Positions 1 to 6,272 of a DNA stretch of 17,680 nt are shown piece by piece. This DNA comes from Nitrospirota bacterium (lineage in GTDB: Bacteria > Nitrospirota > Thermodesulfovibrionia > Thermodesulfovibrionales > Dissulfurispiraceae). Each line of letters opens with the position of its first letter. The stretch's first letter is position 1. A program made the translations under genes and the position numbers. The stretch is taken from contig JACREW010000072.1 in NCBI GenBank assembly GCA_016212685.1, forward strand, positions 1 to 17,680. The letters run 5' to 3'. The notes below the pieces were generated by a model. The model searched no databases, was not told the origin of the DNA, and was given only the letters and a program-made list of their open reading frames with translations.

Positions 1-1462
1 CCACAGGGAGTTTTTCGAGATGTCTCTGAATCCCTTCTATGTATCTCATCGCCTCCGGGGTCTTTATAAAATCATCCTCCTGCGAGATTGCCGCAATATA
101 TCCCAAAGACGTGCCGCCCAATTCAGCATTCAGAACCCTGTCTGCCGTCCTTATATCGCTCCTGTATTTGAACCACTCCACCATGTTGTTATTTACCGTT
201 ATCTTTGTTATGCCGGCAATAGCAAAAATAAATAAAATAAATCCGACAGCAACCGTCGACTTCGGCCTGTAGGCGCCGATGCTGCCGAGTTTTCTTAAAA
301 ACAGGGACGTTTTGCTCATGCCCATATCTTCTCTTTTAGAGGCGCTTTCAAGGCTTTCAACTTTGATAAATGTCAATAATGCTGGAATAAGACTGAAACT
401 CAAGAGTAATAATGCTATCGTGCCGAAACCGACCCCGAACCCGAAAACCTTTACCGGGATTATGTTTGCAAGCATAAGGGAGCCAAAGCCCACTGCCGTG
501 GTGATGTCGGTGTAAATCAAGGGGCTTCTCACGACCTTCATCGTCTCTATGATGGCAGTCTTTTTATCTCTTTTCTCACGGTATCTGAAATAAAACTCAT
601 TGAAGATGTGAATGCTGTCCGTTGCGATTGCCATTAAAAATACGGGACTCATGGAACTCATTATGTGGATGGGATATCCCATGCCTATCAGCAATCCCAT
701 GCTCCATATAATAATCATCATTGCAGGAATCATGATGGATACTGAGAGGAAGAAGCTTCTAAACATGACGAAGGAAACGATGAACATTATCATGCCTGCT
801 ATCGGCGAGAAAATGCCCATGAGCTTGAACATTTCCGCCCCGAAGGTATCCCTTGAGACGGGATCGCCCGCTACATAGTATTTCTCGCTGCCCTTCTCGT
901 TCTTTAATATCTCGCGTATTTTGTCCGCTATTTCCTTGCCGTTGCTTCCCTTCTCAAGCGGGACATAGATGGCAGTGGTCTTTCCATCCTTTGAGATAAT
1001 ACGGTTCAGAAAGAGGGGATTGTCATAGAGATATTTCCGGAATGCCTTCAGTTCCCCCTCGTTCTTAGGCACATCGGTCATGAGGGGGGCTACCCTTAGA
1101 GTCCCTTTCTCAGCGGTTACATTGGTAATTGTGGGAAAGCTGTTCACGTCCCGCGAAGCGACTCCTTTGACTTTCATGATTTCGTCGGTTATTTTCTTAA
1201 TTTTATTGAGGGTCTCCGTGTTGACGATACCGCTTTCGTTTTTAACTCCTACCACTATCATGTCCTCATAAAGCGCGAATGTCTTATCCACCTCATCATT
1301 CCATACCCTTACATCCGATGTCGCCGGAAGCATGTTTTTGGGGTTGGTGTCTGTCTTCATCTTCGGGAACTGCGTTATGAATGCAATGGTGACAATAACG
1401 GCCAGCGCCACAATCAACTTGGGATGTCTGACAGAAAATTCAACAAGGGAAAACCTTTTCAT
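1..1462 (-). CDS. RND-superfamily (MMPL/HAE3-like) exporter, 3' end outside window
   Basis: This is an inner-membrane RND-type transporter of the MMPL/HAE3 kind. The first 487 residues are visible and the frame runs off the window edge. I see a membrane segment at about 15-31, a large periplasmic loop to about 210, then a cluster of membrane helices at about 214-365 (a sterol-sensing-like RND core, with ATDSIHIFNEF near 280-290 and the TDITTAVGFG helix near 318-327). A cytoplasmic linker (about 366-400) and another helix (402-417) start the second half-repeat. The ATG at 1462 has a strong AGGAGG site 7 nt upstream. It lies 19 nt after sqr in the same direction, so it is probably the last visible gene of the arsR-dsrEFH-sqr operon. 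Substrate is unknown; context suggests a sulfur compound, lipid or hopanoid-type cargo, but this is inference. Confidence 0.9.
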   Translation of the reverse strand, partial: MKRFSLVEFSVRHPKLIVALAVIVTIAFITQFPKMKTDTNPKNMLPATSDVRVWNDEVDKTFALYEDMIVVGVKNESGIVNTETLNKIKKITDEIMKVKGVASRDVNSFPTITNVTAEKGTLRVAPLMTDVPKNEGELKAFRKYLYDNPLFLNRIISKDGKTTAIYVPLEKGSNGKEIADKIREILKNEKGSEKYYVAGDPVSRDTFGAEMFKLMGIFSPIAGMIMFIVSFVMFRSFFLSVSIMIPAMMIIIWSMGLLIGMGYPIHIMSSMSPVFLMAIATDSIHIFNEFYFRYREKRDKKTAIIETMKVVRSPLIYTDITTAVGFGSLMLANIIPVKVFGFGVGFGTIALLLLSFSLIPALLTFIKVESLESASKREDMGMSKTSLFLRKLGSIGAYRPKSTVAVGFILFIFAIAGITKITVNNNMVEWFKYRSDIRTADRVLNAELGGTSLGYIAAISQEDDFIKTPEAMRYIEGIQRHLEKLPV

Positions 1463-1481
1463 TTCAACTCCTCCTAAAAAA

Positions 1482-2669
1482 TTACGGCAAATTAGCCAAT
1501 CCGTGTTTCATCTTCCAGAGAAAATATTTTTCAAATGCGGCCTTTAGAGATCTGAACAGGATGCCTTTTTTCAGCGATACCTCCTGTCTCGGCGGAAGAA
1601 CAGGGCTTGCCTTCATATATGCGGCGGTATTACCCATGTCCATAAGGCAGATAACAGACAATTCCTCCGGTGTCGGTAACGGCTCGTTTTTGATTTCAGA
1701 TGTAATTGTTGCTGCCGCGGTCTTTGCCATTGTTACGGTCATAAACCCTGTTTTCGGCACTCCTGTCGGCACAGGAGTAGGCTCCGGCGGCGCAATTGCC
1801 ATGGCAACGCCGATAGTGAAGATATTTTTGTATTTCGTATGCCTGTAATTTTTATCCACAGGTATAAAGCCCCTCGGATTTCCCAGCGGCGCAACCGCCG
1901 GCACTCCCTTGAATGGGGGAGCAATCATTGCAAGTTTAAACGGTATTTTTGTACCGTCCTTCAGCCTTACTTCACCCGGTGTTACTTCTTCAATGGCTTG
2001 ATTTACGATTGGCTTTATATCCCTTTCAGCGAATTCATCCTCAAAGAATCTTTTTGATTTGCCGAGGCCGCCGACGCCCATATGTCCAAGATAGGGTTCT
2101 GATGTAAGATAGAATATGGGCGTTTTATGACGCATCTTCCTTTTTCTCAATTCCGCATCCATCTCAAATGCGAGTTCATAAGAAGGGCCGAAACAGCTCA
2201 CTCCCTGAGCAGAACCGAGAACTATGGGGCCTGGTTCATCGAGGATTTTCTTCCATGAAAGATTTGTCTTCACGGCATGATCGAGGGTAAAGGTGCAGTC
2301 CGTGCAACCTTTATCAGGGCCGAGACCAGGTATTTCATCAAAGGAGAGATGCGGTCCTGTCGATATTATGAGATAGTCGTAAGGAATCTCTTTTGCGGCA
2401 GTGAATACCTTTGATTTATCCGGCTCTATTCTTATAGCAGCCTCATTAATAAAATCTATGCCTTTTGGCTTCAGAATATCAGAGACCTTCAGTGTTATAT
2501 CATCAGGTCTTCTATGCCCCATAATAAGCCACGGCAGAGACGGCAGAAAGACGAACCTTTCGTCATCGCTCACAACTGTTATCTCCGCCTTGCCGCCTAA
2601 AAGCCTTTTAATCTCGAATGCTGCGGTAAGTCCTCCGAAAGAGCCGCCGAGTATTACTATCTTTTCCAT
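1482..2669 (-). CDS. sqr: Sulfide:quinone oxidoreductase (SQR) family flavoprotein
   Basis: A 395-residue FAD-dependent oxidoreductase that should oxidise sulfide to polysulfide or sulfane sulfur and reduce membrane quinone. The N-terminus is a Rossmann FAD-binding loop (VILGGSFGGL, 5-14). A second motif near 98-105 (DYLIISTG) and the late FAD segment (NIFTIGVAM, 282-290, then VPKTGFM, 304-310) are in place. The cysteines expected for SQR chemistry are present: C122/C125, C159 in GVSCFGPSYE, and C341 near the C-terminus, which separates it from plain NADH dehydrogenases. An amphipathic tail (about 370-391) could attach it to the membrane face. It starts 2 nt after the dsrH stop, so it is translationally linked to dsrEFH. 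Exact SQR subtype is not resolved. It could instead be a flavocytochrome c-like relative, but the cysteine pattern favours SQR. Confidence 0.88.
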   Translation of the reverse strand: MEKIVILGGSFGGLTAAFEIKRLLGGKAEITVVSDDERFVFLPSLPWLIMGHRRPDDITLKVSDILKPKGIDFINEAAIRIEPDKSKVFTAAKEIPYDYLIISTGPHLSFDEIPGLGPDKGCTDCTFTLDHAVKTNLSWKKILDEPGPIVLGSAQGVSCFGPSYELAFEMDAELRKRKMRHKTPIFYLTSEPYLGHMGVGGLGKSKRFFEDEFAERDIKPIVNQAIEEVTPGEVRLKDGTKIPFKLAMIAPPFKGVPAVAPLGNPRGFIPVDKNYRHTKYKNIFTIGVAMAIAPPEPTPVPTGVPKTGFMTVTMAKTAAATITSEIKNEPLPTPEELSVICLMDMGNTAAYMKASPVLPPRQEVSLKKGILFRSLKAAFEKYFLWKMKHGLANLP

Positions 2670-2671
2670 AG

Positions 2672-2953
2672 CTAAAACGTCCCAACCGTTTTGTCCTCTT
2701 TTACCATACGGTCTACAAGCTCGTCGTAATTTATTTCTTTTACTCCCTTTTCCATATCCGCCGAAGGTATGCCTCTCAACCGCGCATCCTCACCGAGTAC
2801 GAATGCGGTCCCGCAGAAGCCTTCGAGGCGCTCTTTCTGTGAAAAATACACCGCATTCTGCATCAGGCAGATATCGGCAGCCATATCCCTTGCCAATTTA
2901 ATGCCCCTTTTACCATCCGGCGTGTCAGGGCCGCTCTTTATAATCACAAGCAT
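2672..2953 (-). CDS. dsrH: DsrH/TusB-like sulfur relay protein
   Basis: A 93-residue protein of the DsrH/TusB family, a small alpha/beta subunit of the DsrEFH or TusBCD sulfur-transfer heterohexamer in the cytoplasm. The match is to the overall pattern: a short N-terminal strand (MLVIIKSGPD), the ADICLMQNAVYF segment (26-37), a central strand followed by ARLRGI (57-62), and the typical ending INYDELVDRMVKED (74-87). Cysteines are C29 and C47. It has a strong AGGAGG site 5-6 nt before the ATG and follows dsrF by 11 nt. In sulfur oxidisers DsrEFH passes sulfane sulfur towards DsrC and reverse Dsr; in other bacteria the same fold serves tRNA thiolation. The sqr gene next door favours sulfur oxidation. 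Confidence 0.75.
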   Translation of the reverse strand: MLVIIKSGPDTPDGKRGIKLARDMAADICLMQNAVYFSQKERLEGFCGTAFVLGEDARLRGIPSADMEKGVKEINYDELVDRMVKEDKTVGTF

Positions 2954-2964
2954 ATATCCTCCTC

Positions 2965-3318
2965 CTAAAAAATCATTGTTACATCCGATCCGTTTATTAC
3001 GTCAGCAATATCGGAGCCGTTGGCAATCGTTACACCTTCTATAATATCTCCGCTATCGAGGTGGTGATCTTTCATCGATGCCTTATCCGCATATACTGCG
3101 GCGCCCATATCTATGCAATCCTTGATTCCTTCTTCAATGCTCGAATATTCGGTGCCGGATACGTCATGACCTTTGCGCGCCGCAGTCACGCCTCCGTCAA
3201 CGAGTATGAGTTTTACATCCATCTCCTCTATTACGCCGCCGAGGGCATGGCGGATTGCCTCTGATGTGTCGACAGAGCCGTAAGGCGGCCTCCTTAAAAT
3301 TATGCTCACGCTTCCCAT
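2965..3318 (-). CDS. dsrF: DsrF/TusC-like sulfur relay protein
   Basis: A 117-residue DsrE-superfamily protein in the DsrF/TusC position. Visible features are an N-terminal strand followed by RRPPYGSVDTSEAIRHAL (9-26), which is the family's substrate-loop region, a second strand with VKLILVDGGV (35-44), and a later strand-turn at MGAAVYADKAS (71-81). The only cysteine is C68. The C-terminal part (GDIIEGVTIANGSDIADV) resembles DsrF and other small DsrE-fold proteins. It has an excellent GGAGGAG site 4 nt before the ATG and lies 8 nt after the stop of the seleno-DsrE gene. It should form the complex with the products of its two neighbours. Assignment to F rather than another DsrE-fold subfamily rests partly on gene order. 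Confidence 0.75.
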   Translation of the reverse strand: MGSVSIILRRPPYGSVDTSEAIRHALGGVIEEMDVKLILVDGGVTAARKGHDVSGTEYSSIEEGIKDCIDMGAAVYADKASMKDHHLDSGDIIEGVTIANGSDIADVINGSDVTMIF

Positions 3319-3326
3319 AACTCCTC

Positions 3327-3671
3327 CTATATACCGAAATTCAAAAATACCGGATTTGTCTTTATGACATTGAAAAGGCCCTTAAGGGTGCTCATCTCTC
3401 CTCCCTCGACCGAATCCTCACCCGCAAGACCGCGGGTCTTCATGCAGCCTGTTCATATATCCACTTTCAGCCCCCTGCCCACAAGATCCTCAAGCATCGA
3501 CAGGGATTGCGGAAGTTGTCCCTTGACGATGGAAAACACGCCGTCGCTGGAAGCTACAAGCCGTACCTTGCTTCCTTTTCTTAGGGCGGCATCGGCGAGC
3601 TTGAAAATAGTATGTGTGTTCTCAAAGCTGTAAGGCGTTGTTGAAAGAAACATCACGATTTCCTTTCCCAT
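3327..3671 (-). CDS. dsrE: DsrE-like sulfur carrier, predicted selenoprotein (in-frame TGA = Sec73)
   Basis: Read with one TGA as selenocysteine, this is a 114-residue DsrE/TusD-like protein of normal family length. The N-terminal part (EIVMFLSTTPYSFENTHTIF, 4-23, then KVRLVASSDGV, 35-45) is the DsrE fold. The frame then reaches GLKVDI-U73-TGC76-MKTRGL. DsrE proteins normally carry the persulfide-forming Cys here, followed by xxC-M-x-x-RGL, so the TGA (3455-3453) falls on the catalytic residue and gives a UxxC motif. The frame stays open for 41 more codons to TAG at 3329-3327, then the next gene's ribosome site follows at once. A SECIS-like hairpin follows the TGA. The ATG at 3671 has a GGAGGAGA site inside the end of arsR. 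The Sec would carry sulfur as a selenenyl-sulfide. A nonsense mutation is the alternative, but the exact placement and hairpin argue against it. Confidence 0.86.
3420..3437 (-). promoter_or_regulatory. Predicted bacterial SECIS hairpin of dsrE
   Basis: On the minus strand, 15 nt after the TGA, ACCCGC pairs with GCGGGT over 6 bp and encloses the loop GGTCTT. The GGUCU loop is the same as that remembered for the E. coli fdhF SECIS, which SelB recognises. The loop G residues lie 22-23 nt after the UGA against 19-20 in fdhF, inside the accepted range. It is entirely within the coding sequence, as in other bacteria. Confidence 0.8.
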
Positions 3672-3674
3672 TCG

Positions 3675-4016
3675 TTATCTCCTCCTCTTTCCTGGATATT
3701 TTCCCTTTTTAGTAACCGGACAGCATGCAGGCGCAGGCAGTTCCTCTTTGTAGTCCTTGTCTAAAAGCCTAATGATATCCGTGACTATCGGATCCCTGAG
3801 AAAGTAGCACCTGAGCCTTCCGTCTATATAATAGTCAATCACGCCGTATCTCCTTAAGAGAGAAAGATGCTGAGACACATTCGGCTGGCTTATATCGAGG
3901 AATTCCTCGAAATCGGTCACGCATTTAACGCCTTTAGTAAGTTCTTCCAATATTTTTATCCTCACAGAATGAGCAATGACCTTCAAAAGCTCTATTCTCT
4001 TGCCTAACGACCTCAT
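3675..4016 (-). CDS. ArsR/SmtB-family winged-helix repressor
   Basis: A 113-residue ArsR-type transcription factor. The recognition helix region is SQPNVSQHLSLLRR (43-56) and the wing is about 61-72 (DYYIDGRLRCYF). Candidate sensing residues are C32 in GVKCVTDF, C70 in the wing, and a C98-C99 pair in the tail. C32 with C70 resembles the two-thiol arrangement of sulfide sensors of this family such as BigR/SqrR, while the C32 region also resembles the metal site of ArsR. I chose the ATG at 4016 because a GGGGGTGA site precedes it; an upstream in-frame ATG at 4076 lies in the promoter. It is the first gene of the operon and ends 3 nt before dsrE. A role as autorepressor relieved by sulfane sulfur is inferred. 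Confidence 0.88.
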   Translation of the reverse strand: MRSLGKRIELLKVIAHSVRIKILEELTKGVKCVTDFEEFLDISQPNVSQHLSLLRRYGVIDYYIDGRLRCYFLRDPIVTDIIRLLDKDYKEELPAPACCPVTKKGKYPGKRRR

Positions 4017-4045
4017 ACAAACTTCACCCCCGCCTTGATATATAA

Positions 4046-4076
4046 AAATATAAGAATATTTGAATGTATTTGTCAA
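4046..4076 (-). promoter_or_regulatory. Sigma-70 promoter with overlapping operator for arsR-dsrEFH-sqr operon
   Basis: On the minus strand there is a perfect -35 TTGACA (4076-4071), a 17-nt spacer and a -10 TTATAT (4053-4048). An inverted repeat AAATAT-TCTT-ATATTT (4061-4046) covers the -10 and is a good candidate for the ArsR-family operator. The arsR start is 30-35 nt downstream with a GGGGGTGA ribosome site. Confidence 0.75.
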
Positions 4077-4080
4077 GAAA

Positions 4081-4108
4081 AAAATAAAGAGGCGAAAATA
4101 AAGAGGCG
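4081..4108. repeat. Perfect 14-nt tandem duplication
   Basis: The unit AAAATAAAGAGGCG occurs twice without mismatch (4081-4094 and 4095-4108). It lies between the terminator hairpin of the upstream gene and the -35 box of the arsR promoter. On the minus strand it duplicates the T-rich tail behind the hairpin. Confidence 0.9.
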
Positions 4109-4128
4109 GCAGTCCTTGTCCACTGCCG
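4107..4128 (-). terminator. Rho-independent terminator of the 93-aa gene
   Basis: CGGCAGT pairs with ACTGCCG (7 bp) around an 8-nt loop. On the minus strand it is followed by CCTCTTTATTTT, a moderate T tract. It begins 5 nt after the stop of the gene at 4134 and insulates the arsR promoter from upstream transcription. Confidence 0.7.
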
Positions 4129-4133
4129 TTGGT

Positions 4134-4415
4134 TTATTGGGTTTTTATTAATCCCGCCTTTATTTTGCCAATAATAGCATCGACATGTTCTTTAGATGGA
4201 CATTGTTTAGTAGCAGCATGTAAGCCCGTGATGACTATGCCGATTCTATCATAAGAGTTAGGATGTGAATAGCTCTCCTTTTCAGAGAATAAATAAGTAT
4301 AGGCTGAAATTATTTCTTTATCCGATGACCCCACGGGGACGGTGTCGCAACCTCCACTGACGGTGGCTAAGCATTTCGTGTCTTCCTGTTGTGTTTGACT
4401 TTCGACATCCGTCAT
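4134..4415 (-). CDS. Hypothetical 93-aa protein
   Basis: I do not recognise this protein. It is 93 residues long, polar, with cysteines at about 15, 23 and 72. It has no clear signal peptide or membrane segment. The C-terminal half (SYDRIGIVITGLHAATKQ, then SKEHVDAIIGKIKAGL) looks like two helices joined by a short loop, plausible for a small folded domain. A terminator sits directly behind the stop, which supports a real transcription unit. The ATG at 4415 has no clear ribosome site (upstream GTCGGGCA only), so the true start may be elsewhere, or the gene may be a truncated remnant. It lies at the edge of the AT-rich toxin-antitoxin island. Confidence 0.5.
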   Translation of the reverse strand: MTDVESQTQQEDTKCLATVSGGCDTVPVGSSDKEIISAYTYLFSEKESYSHPNSYDRIGIVITGLHAATKQCPSKEHVDAIIGKIKAGLIKTQ

Positions 4416-4763
4416 TGCCCGACGCGCGTTGAGACGCCTAATATTCTCTTATGTTTATTGCACATTTTATAGCATTATAAACCTATGGAAGGGGAGAATC
4501 AAGAATTTTGCGCGAATACTAACTTAATCAAATCAAAGGATGCCGTGCCAAATACCGCTTATTGAAATTCCTGCAGCCATCGTGTCAGAATCATACTTGA
4601 CACGCTCGATCTTGATGGCACTATCGATATTCTCGATCATTGCTTTGACTATTTCAATTGCAGGTATGTGTTTGTCAGTCACGAGTATTCGCCATAACTA
4701 AGAAACTATGTAGAAGGTATCGCATTGGGATGCCATAGAATCCTTTACAAGCTGGGGACATAC
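4416..4763. other. 348-bp intergenic stretch with one weak short ORF
   Basis: No convincing gene. On the minus strand a GTG-initiated frame of 49 residues runs from 4682 to 4533 (contains PAIEIVKAMIENIDSAIK and ends WHGIL). It has no good ribosome site and I do not recognise it; it may be a fragment of a lost gene. No tRNA, IS end or clear terminator is visible. Confidence 0.5.
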
Positions 4764-4991
4764 TCACAATCTAAACCTCTCTCTTTTCCCACCCAGAAAT
4801 TTGGCTTTTGTCAGTCTTAATTGTTTGTCGATTTCAGAAAAAATTTTATTGACCTCTTCATCAGTATACTCATAAGAGCTTTTATTTGAGCAATTTCCAA
4901 GTATCCTTATTTTCTCAAGAATATCGTTTGTCCTTTTGGCAGCTATTCTTTTAAACCGTTCATTTCTGCTTTCTTCTTTATTTTGCTCCAT
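4764..4991 (-). CDS. Small conserved-looking helical protein (75 aa), unknown function
   Basis: A 75-residue, highly charged, probably all-helical protein. Key stretches are NERFKRIAAKRTNDILEKIR (about 9-28), LGNCSNKSSYEYTDEEV (30-46) and KIFSEIDKQLRLTKAKF (48-64). The pattern KR-x-N-x-I-L-x-x-I-R-x-L-G-N-x-S-N followed by YEYTxEEVxKIF recalls a small uncharacterised family I have seen next to toxin-antitoxin genes, so it may be an accessory or antitoxin-like protein; this is recollection only. I start it at 4991 because GGAG lies 6 nt upstream; an in-frame ATG at 5006 has none. A strong consensus promoter precedes it. A decayed copy of its 3' end lies at 5768-5818. Confidence 0.72.
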   Translation of the reverse strand: MEQNKEESRNERFKRIAAKRTNDILEKIRILGNCSNKSSYEYTDEEVNKIFSEIDKQLRLTKAKFLGGKRERFRL

Positions 4992-5023
4992 AAATCTCCA
5001 AACCATATTGAAATTATGTTTAA

Positions 5024-5052
5024 AATATAACGCTATTATCTATAAATGTCAA
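5024..5052 (-). promoter_or_regulatory. Consensus sigma-70 promoter for the 75-aa gene
   Basis: Minus strand TTGACA (5052-5047), 17-nt spacer, TATATT (5029-5024). The ATG lies 33 nt beyond the -10. The surrounding DNA is very AT-rich. Confidence 0.72.
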
Positions 5053-5053
5053 G

Positions 5054-5072
5054 TAAATAATGTGGTTATTTA
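5054..5072. repeat. Inverted repeat next to the promoter of the 75-aa gene
   Basis: TAAATAA-TGTGG-TTATTTA is a perfect 7-bp inverted repeat with a 5-nt centre, 1 nt upstream of the -35 box. It may be an operator or an AT-rich enhancer-like element. The 12-mer TCAAGTAAATAA that spans its edge also occurs at 5748-5759 upstream of the RHH antitoxin gene. Confidence 0.5.
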
Positions 5073-5172
5073 TATAAAATACACAGCATTATTTATTTTG
5101 GATTTGGAAATGAGAGGTGGCTTTCAGAAAATTTGCGATAGAGTCAGAGTAATACTCGCGTTTAATCATCTT

Positions 5173-5451
5173 TTAATAGCTGTCTTTGCGGGAATCGGCT
5201 GCTATCATGTAAACCATTCGTTCTTTTTCATTAATTTCATAAAAAAATCTATAGCCGCCTATCCTGTAACGCCATGTGTCGGGCTTGTAGTTTTTTAATT
5301 TCTTGATATTTTTCCCGAGATATGGATTGTTACGCAACTGGGGATATACATACTCCAATAATTTATTCCTGATTCTTTCTCCCTGCCCCTCGAAATCCTG
5401 TTTCAGGTCTCCAAGAAACTGTTCAGTCTCAAAAATTCTATATTTATCCAA
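5173..5451 (-). CDS. RelE/ParE-family toxin
   Basis: A 92-residue RelE/ParE-superfamily toxin, probably a ribosome-dependent mRNA interferase or a gyrase inhibitor. It shows the fold's order: N-terminal strand (YRIFETEQFLGDL), two helices (about 15-40), then the KLKNYKPDTWRYRIGGYRFFYEI segment (51-73), where basic and aromatic residues (R61, R63, R68, F69) match the RelE core, and the last strand MVYMIAADSRKDSY. The ATG overlaps the end of the antitoxin gene by 8 nt, a usual toxin-antitoxin arrangement with translational coupling. RelE versus ParE cannot be decided from sequence reading alone. Confidence 0.85.
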   Translation of the reverse strand: MDKYRIFETEQFLGDLKQDFEGQGERIRNKLLEYVYPQLRNNPYLGKNIKKLKNYKPDTWRYRIGGYRFFYEINEKERMVYMIAADSRKDSY

Positions 5452-5686
5452 TCAGGGCGCCCTTTTTCATTTTTGAGTGGCTATGCCCCTTCTCGAGTTT
5501 TTTAAGCAGCTTTGTATTTGAAAATATCTCTTTCATTTCAAAGTCATCAACAAGCATATCTTCATCCAGTTTTTTTAAGGCGAGTGTTTCTATCAGATTG
5601 GACATGCTTCTGTGCTCTTCGCTTGCAGCATCGCTGAATTTCTTGTAAATTTCATCTTCTAACCGTAAAGTTATCGTTTTTGGCAT
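5444..5686 (-). CDS. Ribbon-helix-helix antitoxin (CopG/RelB-like)
   Basis: An 80-residue antitoxin partner for the RelE-like toxin. The N-terminus PKTITLRLEDEIYKKFSDAA (2-21) is a ribbon-helix-helix DNA-binding strand and helix, followed by a second helix MSNLIETLALKKL (28-40). The remaining acidic and then basic tail (DEDMLVDDFEMKEIFSNTK) would wrap the toxin. It has a good ribosome site (GGAAGGTGA) before the ATG. The protein should bind its own promoter as a dimer and repress the pair. No clear promoter stands out upstream, where the DNA is AT-rich. Confidence 0.85.
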   Translation of the reverse strand: MPKTITLRLEDEIYKKFSDAASEEHRSMSNLIETLALKKLDEDMLVDDFEMKEIFSNTKLLKKLEKGHSHSKMKKGALIG

Positions 5687-5767
5687 TTTCTTTCACCTTC
5701 CTTCACTTTCATTCTAATATAGATTAATTCATTCAATATAAGTTTTTCAAGTAAATAAGATATACGC

Positions 5768-5818
5768 CTCACACTCTAACCCTCTCTTTTCCACGCCGGA
5801 ATTTTTGCTTTTATCAGC
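5768..5818 (-). pseudogene. Decayed second copy of the 3' end of the 75-aa gene
   Basis: This stretch aligns closely with 4763-4815, the last about 50 bases of the 75-aa gene including its stop and the following GTGAG. Shared blocks are ACAAAAGC/ATAAAAGC, GGAAAAGAGAG and TTAGA-TGTGAG. In translation it gives TLIKAKIPAWKREG-stop against RLTKAKFLGGKRERFRL. No start or upstream body remains, so it is a relic. It sits between the RHH/RelE pair and the PIN toxin gene. Confidence 0.6.
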
Positions 5819-5829
5819 GTGTACTGTTT

Positions 5830-6243
5830 TCATTTTTTCCTTGTCTTCCAAAATTTCAAAAACTCATCAGGTGTCATAATTTTAATTCGCCTTGTTGACT
5901 TCCCTTTAAAATGACGTTTATTGCCGGTGATTAAAACATCCGCCAGCCCGGTTATAGCCGTTTCAATAAAGGGAATGTCGTCCCTGTCCATCATTTCTTC
6001 GTTAAGCGGAATTGCTATAACTTTAGATCCCTCGGATTCAACAAGACTCAAAAACTCTTCAATAACGTCTTTTTCAAAACCAAACTTCGGCCTATGCAGA
6101 ACTTCCCGATATTCTTCCAGTATCCTGTCATCATACAATGCATGTATTTCTCCAAGCACTATCATATCAAGAATTCTTGCCGCATTCCCGAAGGGAGTGA
6201 TAATGCCTGAGATCAAAACATTAGTATCTAAAACAATCCGCAA
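5830..6243 (-). CDS. PIN-domain toxin (COG1569-type)
   Basis: A 137-residue PIN-domain ribonuclease-type toxin. The N-terminus RIVLDTNVLISGI carries the first catalytic acid (D6). E43/E44 lie in the RILEEYREVLHRPKF helix typical of this subgroup. DRDDIPFIETAI (86-97) holds the central acids D88/D89, and LADVLITGNKRHFKG (100-114) holds D102. Where many PIN proteins have TGD, this one has TGN (N108), which is common in the COG1569 subgroup. The start is TTG at 6243 with an AGGAG site 7-8 nt upstream. It ends with TGA, showing that TGA acts as an ordinary stop here. The Phd-like gene 29 nt upstream is its likely antitoxin. Confidence 0.85.
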   Translation of the reverse strand: MRIVLDTNVLISGIITPFGNAARILDMIVLGEIHALYDDRILEEYREVLHRPKFGFEKDVIEEFLSLVESEGSKVIAIPLNEEMMDRDDIPFIETAITGLADVLITGNKRHFKGKSTRRIKIMTPDEFLKFWKTRKK

Positions 6244-6272
6244 TATTTTCTCCTGTAATCAGCAGATACAAT

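Noticed and set aside
2401..2901. A 166-codon open frame on the plus strand across sqr and dsrH
   Set aside because: It is antisense to two well-recognised genes, has no ribosome site and gives a low-complexity serine- and proline-rich product. Other long plus-strand frames over 1-11900 are similar shadows.
3453..3671. Reading the dsrE, cytochrome and TlpA interruptions as pseudogenes or separate small genes
   Set aside because: Each break is a single TGA with no frame change, the downstream part completes the family, and a hairpin follows. The downstream pieces lack their own ribosome sites.
4533..4682. A 49-aa GTG-started ORF on the minus strand
   Set aside because: No ribosome site and no recognisable family; kept only as a note under the intergenic stretch.
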